Below are positions 1 to 8,500 of a stretch of 9,623 nt of DNA, piece by piece. Under the pieces are notes generated by a model that had not been told where the DNA came from, did no database searches, and was given only the letters and a program-made list of their open reading frames with translations. Made by a program: the position numbers and the translations under genes. The stretch comes from a candidate division SR1 bacterium (GTDB lineage: Bacteria; Patescibacteriota; Gracilibacteria; Absconditabacterales; Absconditicoccaceae), in contig PDOX01000027.1 of NCBI GenBank assembly GCA_002746475.1, positions 1 through 9,623 of the forward strand, written 5' to 3'. Numbering within the stretch: the stretch's first letter is position 1; each line of letters opens with the position of its first letter.

Positions 1-1
1 G

Positions 2-463
2 TTTCATCCTGGAATTGAGCTAAAAAAACTGCTCCAAGAGAAGAGTTTGACACAAAAAGACATGGCGAGTTTGTGTTGAAAAAACACTTCTGAACTGAAC
101 GAATTGATCAAGGGAAAGAGAAATTTCACCATTCAGCGAGATATTATCTTGCACGAAGTACTTGGAACGCCTGAGCAATTTTGGATTCGCAAGCAAATGG
201 ACTATGAATACGCTGTCGCAAAGCAGACGTTTGACACTTCAAACCTTACGCCATATCGTAGTATATATCAAGAACCAGAAGCAAATCTAAAAACAGAAGA
301 AGAAAGAAAGGAAGAAATGCAAGGAGATATACAAGCAGATCCACAAGAGCAGAATATTCCAGAGCATAAGGAAAAAATGCTTGATGATGATATTTTAGCC
401 AACGAGGAAATTGTCATTACTGATGAAGAGCACCCGCATCACAAGGTGTTTGATAAATTTTAG
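2..463 (+). CDS. HigA/VapI-type XRE-family antitoxin-like regulator, 5' end outside window
   Basis: The 153 visible residues begin with HPGIELKKLL, continue through a helix-turn-helix (SLTQKDMASLC-Gly-KNTSELNELIKGKR), and end the domain with LGTPEQFWIRKQMDYEYA. This matches the HigA/VapI antitoxin layout, in which the HTH binds the promoter of its own toxin-antitoxin operon and neutralises a HigB-type RNase. The in-frame TGA at 77-79 sits at the turn glycine of the HTH (family LG-[VK]-[ST]) and is read as Gly; under the standard code only a shortened ORF starting at TTG 104 would remain. From about visible residue 80 there is an unusual tail of about 70 residues, rich in Glu/Asp, ending HPHHKVFDKF. 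The start codon and any upstream higB lie outside the window, so the toxin partner cannot be tested. A stand-alone XRE regulator is the alternative. It ends with TAG, 43 bases before murG. Confidence 0.8.
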
Positions 464-466
464 TGT

Positions 467-495
467 TTCATTTTTTTGCTTTTATATTCTATAAT
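467..495 (+). promoter_or_regulatory. Putative murG promoter with very short leader
   Basis: A perfect TATAAT lies at 490-495 in the 43-base gap before murG. The -35 region at proper spacing (TTCATT, 467-472, 17-base spacer) is weak. Transcription would begin near 502, leaving only about five untranslated bases before ATG 507. No Shine-Dalgarno motif is visible. This suggests leaderless or near-leaderless murG mRNA, which is inference. Confidence 0.45.
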
Positions 496-506
496 GTTTC
501 AAGTAG

Positions 507-1637
507 ATGAAAATAGAAAAAAAATATAACATCATTCTTGCAGGAGGGGGAACCGGAGGGCATGTTTTTCCGATTCAGTCCTTGATAGAATATATTGATA
601 AAAATCCTAACTATGCAAAAAAATGTAAAAACATCTACCGAGTAGGGACAAAAAACTCATTAGAACAAGAAAGATGTGAACATTTGCAGACAAGCTGTAA
701 GAATATTGAAACATTGCACTTCAAAAGTATTCTTTCAGGGAAATTTCGTAGAGAAAGGGGCTTTGTACCGTTGCTAAAAAACATCAGAGATATGATACAA
801 TTTTGATTGGGGGTAATCCAAGCCATGGGTTTTCTTTTGACCCACAAAATTGATATCATTTTTTGTAAATGATGATATGCTGCCCTTCCGATTGTTATCG
901 CAGGAAAAATATTTTGAAAAAAAATCCTTGTCCATGAATCAGATACCAAACCTTGATTAGTAAACAAAATTGCCGCAAAGTGTGCAAGAAAAGTGTTTAC
1001 AGGGTTTGATAATGTACTAGCTGGAGCAGAAACCGTTGGACAGATTTTGTCCGATAATCTCTATTCAGATGGAAAAACTCCCAAAGATTTTGTAAAAAAA
1101 CTTGCTATACATCAGCAGGGAAATAAAATAAAAACGAATCTGTTGCTCATTGGAGGTTCCCAAGGGGCAAAAACCCTCTACGAAGCCGTTATTAGTGCAA
1201 ATCCTTGACCAGAATATAATATTTTTGTAATCTTAGGAAAAGAAAACCAAGCGTTAAGAACACTCTTTCAGCAAAAACTCCCCCATGTAAAACTCTTTGA
1301 TTTTGTGAGTCAGCAAGAGATGGGGACTTTGCTCTATCATACCGATATCGCGATCACGCGTGCAGGGACAACTTCGCTCGCAGAACAGAAATTATACGGC
1401 ATCAAATCGATTATTGTTGCGATCCCTTGGACGCATGATCAGTCCACCAATGCCAAATATTATGTAAACAAATATCAAGATATTTCCCTCAACCAAAAAT
1501 CTTCAAATTTTGTAGAAGAAATGGCGAAATTGTTAGAACATTACAAGGATTTCAAGAAAGAAGTAGACAGTGTCGACATTGTGTCAAATATCACTTCCGC
1601 AAAGGAAAAAATCCTTGTAAGTTTTTTTGAGGGGTAG
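507..1637 (+). CDS. murG: MurG, UDP-GlcNAc:lipid I N-acetylglucosaminyltransferase
   Basis: MurG transfers GlcNAc from UDP-GlcNAc to undecaprenyl-PP-MurNAc-pentapeptide (lipid I), making lipid II on the inner face of the membrane; it is a GT-B fold, GT28-family enzyme. The 376 residues are close to the usual 355-365. Visible motifs are ILAGGGTGGHVFP (residues 10-22, lipid-binding Gly-rich loop), KGGY (121-124), HE and PG (143-150), IGGSQGA (215-221), and TRAGTTSLAE (284-293, nucleotide-sugar site). In-frame TGA codons at 804, 870, 873, 915, 954 and 1206 are read as Gly; the pair 870/873 forms the conserved GGY and 954 the glycine of the HE..PG motif. Under the standard code the gene would fall into four pieces. 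ATG 507 gives the canonical N-terminus. Stop is TAG. A hairpin inside the following repeat may terminate it. Confidence 0.97.
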
Positions 1638-1718
1638 CTTTTTAGTCATTCCTGGCTTGACTGTTGATATACGGGGTCTTTCCGTTTTTGTCCTATTTGA
1701 ATTTCCTCCTTTTGTTTT

Positions 1719-1812
1719 AGACCCCACCCCCTGCTTCGCAGGGACCTCCCCTCCAAGGGGAGGCTTTTTACATTTCGGCCCCTCCTGGGAGGAGGGGATA
1801 CAGGGGAGGTCT
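1719..1812 (+). repeat. Family A palindromic repeat, intergenic copy (three hairpins)
   Basis: A 94-base G/C-rich element in AT-rich DNA. It starts AGACCCC and ends GGTCT (imperfect terminal inverted repeats). Three successive hairpins are visible: CCCTGC-TTC-GCAGGG (1729-1743), CCTCCCC/GGGGAGG (1745-1763), and CCCCTCC/GGAGGGG (1779-1797), with a conserved CATTTCGG (1771-1778) before the third. It aligns end to end with the 93-base copy at 4662-4754, which lies inside a coding region. Open frames across it on both strands have no family resemblance and are not genes. The DNA between murG and this element (1638-1718) holds only a degenerate GTCATTCCTGGCTTGAC-like fragment at 1645. Confidence 0.85.
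1745..1769 (+). terminator. Terminator-like hairpin after murG
   Basis: Stem CCTCCCC (1745-1751) pairs with GGGGAGG (1757-1763) and is followed by CTTTTT (1764-1769), the form of an intrinsic terminator. It is the middle hairpin of the family A repeat, so a mobile palindrome may have been adopted as the murG terminator. The tail is short, so activity is uncertain. Confidence 0.5.
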
Positions 1813-1862
1813 ATCTTGGGTTTGGGGAGTAATTCCAAATCTCATAAAATCTCTCCCATTTT

Positions 1863-1890
1863 TTGACAAAAAAACATTCTTGAGTATAAT
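1863..1890 (+). promoter_or_regulatory. Strong sigma70-type promoter
   Basis: TTGACA (1863-1868) and TATAAT (1885-1890) are both consensus, with a 16-base spacer. Predicted transcription start is near 1897, giving a leader of about 36 bases to ATG 1933. The nearest purine run (GGAG, 1897-1900) is too far upstream to act as a Shine-Dalgarno. Confidence 0.8.
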
Positions 1891-1932
1891 AGAATTGGAG
1901 AAAAAACTATTTTAGTAGATGTTTTTTTGAAA

Positions 1933-4371
1933 ATGCCTAATATAGATAACATTCAAGATATAAAATTAGAAGATGTGAATAAAAAAGAAAATAAGGATAT
2001 TTTTTCTGCAACAGAAATTTCTGATGAAAAATTAGAAAAAACAATAAATGAAGATTTAGAATGATTATGGGGAAAGTTTTTTCAGTGAAAAAATAAAGAA
2101 GAATTGAAAAAGCTAGTAAATCAAAATCTTGGTGATAAAAAATTATTGGAAGAATCAGAAAAAATATTTGATGAATGGGTTAATGAAAATCAAAATATAG
2201 TTGATGATTTATTAAAAGATATAAATTTGGAAGAAGAAAAAAAGCAAGTTTTAATAGAATATCTAAATACAGATGAAAACTTAAATTTAACTGATTTAGC
2301 ACTAAAAACATTAAAAAGTCAGATAAAAAATTCTAATGAGAAATTACAAAATTACGAAGTCCCTCAATATTCTACAAACGAACTGATAAAAGATACAGTA
2401 ATGTATAATAAATTAAAAGAAGAGATGGGGCGAGATGAAGCACAAATAGAAAAATTTGGAAACCAGATTCATAAGGTAATAGATACTTATTTTTCGCCTA
2501 ACCTTGATTTTGTAGACCAAAAAGTTCGTGATAGTATGAATGTTGCCGTGCAATTTGCTTTGATGGAAGAATTGACAAATATGGGAGAAGATGAGGCCAA
2601 GGAGTTTTTCAAAACTTTTGGAAAAGCAAATAAAAAAAGTAATTCAAAGATGTTTTTTAGGTTAATTACTGCTTTCAATATCTGATGAGGATATCTAAAA
2701 TTATGAAAGAGAATTGAAAATTTAAAAAGATATCTTGTTGATAATAAAGTTAAGTATGGAAATGGTACAAGTGTACAAGAATTGACAAACCCTGTCAAAT
2801 GTAAAAACTTGCTTTCAAGTGATGTATTAGACAATTATGAAACGATTAAAAATACCTTGCAATTGACAATAGGAAAACCAGAAGAAAATGTTAATACACA
2901 AAAATTAACAGAAATAGCTAATAATAAAAATATTCCTATCACAAAATCTATCATTAAAAAAATTCAAAAATCGTTAACTACTGCAGAATGAATACTTAGT
3001 AAAAGAAACGATTTATATACAGATATTTCGTGAACCTATACATCACTGAGTGCAGCAGTAGAGGGCGTAGTATGAAGTATGGGATGAATGGCAAAGATGC
3101 TAGGAATAAAGACTTGAAGTGGGTATTTGATAGACATGTTATGAAAACCAGATGGAACCATCAGAAAGATTGTAGACTTTATTTTAGGGCTTATCGGTTT
3201 TTCAGGAGGTTTAGAAGGAGTGCATAAAGAATATATCAAAAATAATATTAACAAGTGAATAGAAATCCAGCCGGAAAGAAAAGCGTTTATTTCCCAAGCT
3301 TTGAAGTTTTATCAAACACATAAAACTACTATTGAAAGCCAAACTTGACACACAACTTTTGACAATATTCCTGAATTAAAAGCATTGAAAGAGGAGGATA
3401 AACAAATGTCAAAAAACAAAATTCCAGAAAACTATGCTTTACTTTCAGGTTCTTTACAAAAAGCCATAAAAGAAAACCCTTCAGCATTAAATGTAAATAT
3501 TGTTAAAAGTCTGGGCATGGCTGGAGTAAAATATACAAAGAAAACGGTAAAAAACTCAGAAGGAACGGAAGAAAAAATAGAAGTTGTAGAGAGTATTCCT
3601 ACGGATGAAAACATTATTAATTGATTTATTGATAAATATCTCAAAAAAGCGATCCCAGAATTGATGAAAAACCAGAAATTTATGAAAAAAATTACCTCAC
3701 CAGATGATTTCGCTTTCGCGTTGATGGGAAATCTTGTCTTGGATCATTTCTTTGTAGAAGGAGTCGCCCTTGGTCTTGAAGATAAAAGTAAATATTGAGG
3801 AGTAGAGAAAGTGCAAAATAATAGTGAAGATGAGAATAAAGAGAGTAATGATAATTGAAATGATGAAAATGCAATAAATCAACTGACTAATAATTTATCA
3901 GAAGCAAAACAAAAACAAATTATAGAAAATGAGTTAAAGAAAGCACCATTTACAAGCCAAGAAGTTATAGAATCATGTAATGAATTTAATATTCCATGGT
4001 TGTATGGAATGGCATTTATGAAAAATGATTCTTCATATTGAACCGCTTGAAAATGAGCAAAAACTAGAAATCCAGGGAATGTATGAAATACTGATGATTG
4101 AAGTACAAGGATATTTAAAACATGGAAAGAAGGTATTGATGCTGTTTCAAAAAATCTTCAACGAAGAATTGAAGAATATAGAAAAGTTTATGGTTCTCTT
4201 TCAATACCAACTGTAAAAGAATTAGCTGATAATATTTGACCTGATGGAAAAGGTTTTCTGTCTTCACAGGCTAATTATAAGCAGAAAAATTCTGAAAGAA
4301 TGTGAGCTTATATGACAGCAAAAAATTGATGAAATACTGTACAAAAAATTTATAATAGTTACATAGCTTAA
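1933..4371 (+). CDS. 812-aa protein of unknown function with C-terminal lysozyme-like (NPGN) domain
   Basis: The frame is open from ATG 1933 to TAA 4369 when UGA is Gly; it contains about 25 TGA codons and no TAA or TAG. The other nearby ATG (1919) stops after eight codons. There is no N-terminal signal peptide. Residues 1-250 are charged and mostly helical; a Gly run follows at 251-253. Residues 371-430 are Gly-rich and hydrophobic (the core FILGLIGFSGG lies at 416-426) and could be membrane-active or amphipathic. An Asn/Asp/Glu-rich linker sits near 628-650. The last 155 residues hold SSYGTAGKGAKTRNPGNVGN followed by FKTWKEGIDAV, resembling lysozyme-like/transglycosylase domains with ES.YGT...NPGN and F.[ST][WY].EG motifs. 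Where these usually have Glu there is Asp (residue 699), so activity may be altered or absent. A peptidoglycan-binding or -cleaving role, perhaps as an exported effector, is inference. It has its own promoter. Confidence 0.85.
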
Positions 4372-4392
4372 ATTTCTAAACTTAATTTCTCC

Positions 4393-4421
4393 TTGACAAC
4401 GTCTGTCTATTTATGTATATA
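4393..4421 (+). promoter_or_regulatory. Sigma70-type promoter of the secreted nuclease gene
   Basis: TTGACA (4393-4398) and TATATA (4416-4421) are separated by 17 bases. Transcription would start near 4428, 37 bases before ATG 4465. It lies in the 93-base gap after the upstream TAA; no terminator hairpin is visible between that stop and the promoter. Confidence 0.7.
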
Positions 4422-4441
4422 CAGAGTGATATATACCACAA

Positions 4442-4461
4442 TTTTTTAGTTCGCTAAAAAA
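4442..4461 (+). promoter_or_regulatory. Leader hairpin with UUCG loop next to start codon
   Basis: TTTTTTAG (4442-4449) pairs perfectly with CTAAAAAA (4454-4461) around the loop TTCG. It ends three bases before ATG 4465 and fills the place where a Shine-Dalgarno would be. It could modulate ribosome access. It is mostly A-U pairs and is not followed by a U tract on the + strand, so a forward terminator is unlikely. Confidence 0.45.
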
Positions 4462-4464
4462 AAT

Positions 4465-5595
4465 ATGATGAAAACAAAAATTTTCATTTGGGGAGTGCTG
4501 GATGTTTTTCTAGCATTTTTTTTCTTGCAATATTTTTCATTTTTCACTTTTCAGACCTTTGCAGAAACGGGTGAAGTGCTGTCGGGAGAGGATATTACTT
4601 CCAGTGTCCCCTTTAGTAAGGGGGAAGAAGGGGGTTCAGAAGAACAAAACCCAGTGGATTCAGACCCCTCAGTCCCGCAAAGCGGGACAGCTCCCCTCCA
4701 AGGGGAGCCTTCTCATTTCGGTCCCCCCTCGGAGGGGGGATTAAAGGGGGGTCTTATTGAGGAAGAAACGACGCCTCAGAATGACAATATGGAACAAAGT
4801 ACAACAGAAAATACTCCAGCCACATGAGAAAATGTAACAGGAACAGGATTGAATATTTTAGAAATTTCCCCTGATAACCAAGTATTATCATGAAGTGGTA
4901 TTGATAGTTGAGAACTGCTAACTTGAATAAATACTAGACAAAGTAGACAGCTTATTGACACAGGGGTGGCAACTGGGGGAGGTGTTCCCCAATTACAAAT
5001 CACAGAAGTATATTTTGATGGACATGATGAACGAATAGAAATTACCAATAACGGAACAGAAGATTTTTCTGGAAATTTAACAATTATTTGAGCAAAAGCA
5101 GTACCCGTAACAATAGCATCAGCAAATATTCCAGCAGAAGAAAGTGTTTTGATAGGAGATAGTTTTTCTATGCTCATCAATCAAAATAAAGTCATACAAA
5201 ACAATATTTGACTAAATATTTACGATACCCAAACTATGAACATTCAGCTGGAATATTCATGAACCCAACTTGATACTTTTCAAGTAGATGAAGCAACTAT
5301 AAAACAAGCAAACTCGCTCAAAAAAACTTCGCTGCATAGATTTAACGATACGAATGAGGTTATGATAGCTTCATGAAGGTATAGTGATAATGTGCTTTCT
5401 GGATTCACTGCTAACCCTTGAAAAGTCTGGATGTCTACTGATGAGTGAAACTCAACGTGAAACAATACTTGAAATTCATGAACTTGAACAAATACAGGAA
5501 CAGGAACGAATACCTTTCTGAAATCTATGCCTATGATAAGCTCTATATTGAAGTCACCAATCTCTCACAGACGGAGAGTTTTTCATGAATGATAA
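4465..5595 (+). CDS. Secreted lamin-tail/SNase surface protein, N-terminal part (frame breaks near 5515)
   Basis: The N-terminus is a signal peptide or anchor: MMKTK, a hydrophobic stretch (6-29), and a likely cleavage after TFA (residue 33). Residues about 47-110 are a low-complexity linker encoded by palindromic repeats (4605-4635, 4662-4754, 4764-4786). Residues about 172-320 form a beta domain beginning LQITEVYFDGHDERIEITNNG, which fits the lamin-tail-domain pattern (L.I.E[VI]...[YF][IV]E[IL].N). A Thr/Gly/Asn linker follows (residues 327-350), with many glycines coded by TGA (5446, 5458, 5470, 5479, 5485). After FL at 5515-5520 this frame loses protein character and stops at TAA 5593, while convincing sequence resumes in the -1 frame (EIYAYDKLYIEVTN from 5520). 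I read this and the next CDS as one gene of about 1,440 residues with a frameshift. No SD is visible; ATG 4468 is an alternative start. Confidence 0.85.
4605..4635 (+). repeat. Short palindromic repeat in coding sequence (family A relative)
   Basis: GTCCCC-type hairpin CCCCTT-TAGT-AAGGGG (4608-4623) followed by GAAGAAGGGGG. The 8823-8840 copy is similar (GTCCCCCTTAGAAGGGGG). It is read in frame as VPFSKGEEGG, just after the signal peptide. Confidence 0.6.
4662..4754 (+). repeat. Family A palindromic repeat inserted in frame in a coding region
   Basis: 93 bases (31 codons) bounded by a perfect 7-base terminal inverted repeat, AGACCCC...GGGGTCT. Three hairpins: GTCCCGC-AAA-GCGGGAC (4672-4688), CTCCCCT-CCA-AGGGGAG (4691-4707), CCCCCCT-CGG-AGGGGGG (4723-4739), with CATTTCGG at 4714-4721. 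It aligns over its full length with 1719-1812. Hairpin 2 is nearly the same in both copies; hairpins 1 and 3 differ in sequence but keep their pairing. It is translated as a Pro/Gly/Ser linker (for example PLQGEPSHFGPPSEGG). Confidence 0.85.
4764..4786 (-). repeat. Family B repeat fragment, in frame, reverse orientation
   Basis: AGAAACGACGCCTCAGAATGACA is the reverse of the TGTCATTCTGAGGCG motif seen at 7010, 7883 and (reverse) 8930-8953. It lies nine bases after the family A copy and is translated as ETTPQND in the linker of the secreted protein. Confidence 0.6.
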
Positions 5596-8500
5596 CGCTT
5601 TCATGAACCTTACAAAACCAAAACAACCTTGCACAAAATATTTCACAGTCTGTTACCTTGCAACCCCAACAGCAAATTATTTTCTACACCGATCCAAGTA
5701 TTTTTGAAAACATCTCCCAGTTTTCGTGAATCCAAGCAGATTTTTCTTTTCTCTTAGATTGAGTATCTTCTTCATGAAACGCTCACGGATTACAGCTTAA
5801 TTTGCTCTATTCTTGAAATATTTTAGACACGTTCACAGTCCATAATGACCGAGTGCAAAAGCTTTCCTGAGATTTCACCAGTTTTGAAAAAATTGGCTCA
5901 TGAATTGATCCTCAAAACTATATCACCACCTATATTGGGCTGAATCTAGACAGAGTTTATAATATCAAAACGCCTTATCTTTGAAATCCTTGAAAGCTGT
6001 TTACAACCGCAGAAAATAGTAAAGATATTACGCAGCCCATTCCAGATGCCCCTATTCCAAGTACTGGTCTGCAACTACCCATTAACTGTAATGATTTCCG
6101 AAATCCAAACCAACTCACGATCTCCGAAATTTTTCCGGGAAATCAAACCTACCATCCCTTTATTGAAATAGAAAATCCTTGAAATATCGCTGAAAGTTAT
6201 GAGTATCTTTTCCTTTCCTGAACGGCACTTTCTGGAAGCTTATATTATCAGACAACTAATCTTGAACATAACAAAATGCTCTTGTTCACGGATACTGATG
6301 CACGATACAATGAAGGACTAGATGCTGTTGCAAATGCAGATTTTGCTTTGCAGAATTCCTGATGGATTACGGTCTATGGGATGAATTATGTCTATGATGA
6401 CGACCGAAATATTGTTGATATGGAGCAGGATATTTTGGATGTAGTCTATTACTCTGGATTTACTACAAACAAGTCACTGTATTATAACACCCATGATGTC
6501 CAGTGTGGAAGAATATTTGATGAAGCGTTGAATTTCTCGCCTACTTTTGATGATAAATTGCTCCAATTTTTCTCTGTCCAGTCTGAGCCGATTGTCAAAA
6601 CGGTCTATGTTGGCTGAGGTTGAGGCTGATGTAGTTATGATAGACAGACGAGATTTGATCCCGCTCCTGAGCAAAACACCGACCCCGTGGAAATCAAAAC
6701 CATAAAATATCACAGTCCAGAACTGCAACAAATTACACTAAAATCAAAGAGTAAGGAAGATATTAATCTGAGAAATTATCGTTTACAGACGCTGAATTCT
6801 CTGAAATACTATTCGCTGAAATCCAGAACTTTATTCGCTGGACAGGACAAGATTATGACGGGGAATTTCTCACTTCCGAAGCAGGATTCTTGTGTAAATC
6901 TTCTCAAAGATGATGTCGTTATTGACAGATACTGCTATGCCAGACTCAGTACATTAAAGATAAAAAATTTAGAAGAAAACCAAGAAAAAACAGATGAAGA
7001 AACAGATATTGTCATTCAGAGCGAAAGCGAAGAATCCATAAATTGACTTTCTTATCTCACGATTACAAATATTGACTATAATCCAAAGTGAGTCGATATC
7101 GACAACGAAAGACTTTACTTTGCACAAAATATTTCACAATTATTTCTTGATCAAGCGAATTGAAATGAGAGAAAAAAGTCAGACTTTGCACTAGATATTT
7201 ACAAAAATAATCAACTCTACAAAACCAAAAAATTTACAGATAGCACCATTACTCAACACGGAAACAAGTATCTCCAAGGAGATTTCCAGCTCCCAAATAA
7301 TAACCCAAGCAAGCAAGATATTATCGTAAATCTTCGCTATCATCAGCAAGTTATTGCTCGTGGAAGCTATAATCCTTACCAAGACAAAAACACTTTCAAA
7401 GCTGGGGAGTATCTCGTCAGTTCAGTGTTAGATGGTGATACCTTTAGAATCAAACACAACGGAAAAACCCAATCTGTGAGATTGTTGGGAGTGGATGCTC
7501 CGGAAAGTTCTATTGTCAGATTTTGAAAGGCAGAATGCTTCGGGAAAGATGCAAAAAAATACCTCAAATCCCTCATTAACAAAAAAATGGTCACCCTCAT
7601 TCCTGACAGCACCACCAATTCCAGAGACAAGTTTGGAAGGCGACTTGCTTATGTCTATCTTGGTGATATTTCAGATGAAAATTTCATCAATAGACAGCTA
7701 CTTATCAACTGATACGCAAAAGAATACACCTATCAACAAACAAACTATACCCAGCAGTGAAATTTTAAAACCTTGATGCAAACGGCTAAAAACAGCAAGC
7801 TTGGAATGTGGTCAGATGTTTGTCTCCAACACGATCAAGAAAATCAAGATGATGAAAAATCAAAAGAAACGCAAGAAAATACTGTCATTCTGAGCGGTAG
7901 CGAAGAGTCTATTTGAGCAACTGACATCAAAATACAGCACATCAATTACAATCCTGAGGGAAAAGATAAAAACAGAGAAACGATCACACTCCTATCTACT
8001 ACTTCTCTCATAACAGATAAAAACTTTCATCTCCTGATTAATGATCGTAAAAAATCACTACCAAGGAGTAGCTTACAATCATGAAAAAATATAACCATCA
8101 CGGGGAACTTCCAATTTCCAAACAGCAAACCCACCTGTGTAAAACTTCAATATCAGGACTATACGTTTGATACCTATTGCTACAATCCAAATGATGCTCA
8201 GCTAGACACAGCGATCTGAACCTGAACAATCCTTACAGGACAAAAAAATACTGAACTTGAAAGGTTATCCGTAGCAGATTTGAAGATCCTTCAAACTACA
8301 AAACTCAAAAGATTTGATGACCAAACCTGTCTATTATACAACAAGCAAAAAATCACCTGTATCAAAACCCCGAAAATCAAAAAAAATACTAAAAAAACTT
8401 CTTCTAAGAAATCCAAGAAATCTAAGAAAACAAAGACAAAATATAAAACGATTAAACCAGAAGCGGTGCAACAAATAGAGACAGAACTAAAATATTACAA

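Noticed and set aside
507..1637. UGA as tryptophan (code 4) or as selenocysteine
   Set aside because: TGA falls on invariant glycines, TGG is in normal Trp use, the number of TGAs is far too high for selenocysteine, and no SECIS-like logic is seen.
1645..1690. GTCATTCCTGGCTTGAC-like stretch as another repeat family
   Set aside because: The left end looks like a common TCATTCC-type repeat but no matching right end or second copy is seen in the window.
1584..1866. Open frames on both strands across 1584-1838 (-) and 1627-1866 (+)
   Set aside because: They translate the hairpin-rich family A repeat and its flanks into Pro/Gly-rich text with no family signal, and the minus one overlaps the end of murG.
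5478..5595. Two genuinely separate overlapping genes with a start at ATG 5478
   Set aside because: The first 14 codons from 5478 (MNLNKYRNRNEY...) are an out-of-frame reading of the Thr/Gly/Asn linker, and no start signal is visible; a frameshift in one gene explains the data better, though not proven.
7495..7776. + strand open frame inside the SNase domain
   Set aside because: It is out of frame with the SNase domain, whose catalytic motifs lie in the other frame; a shadow.
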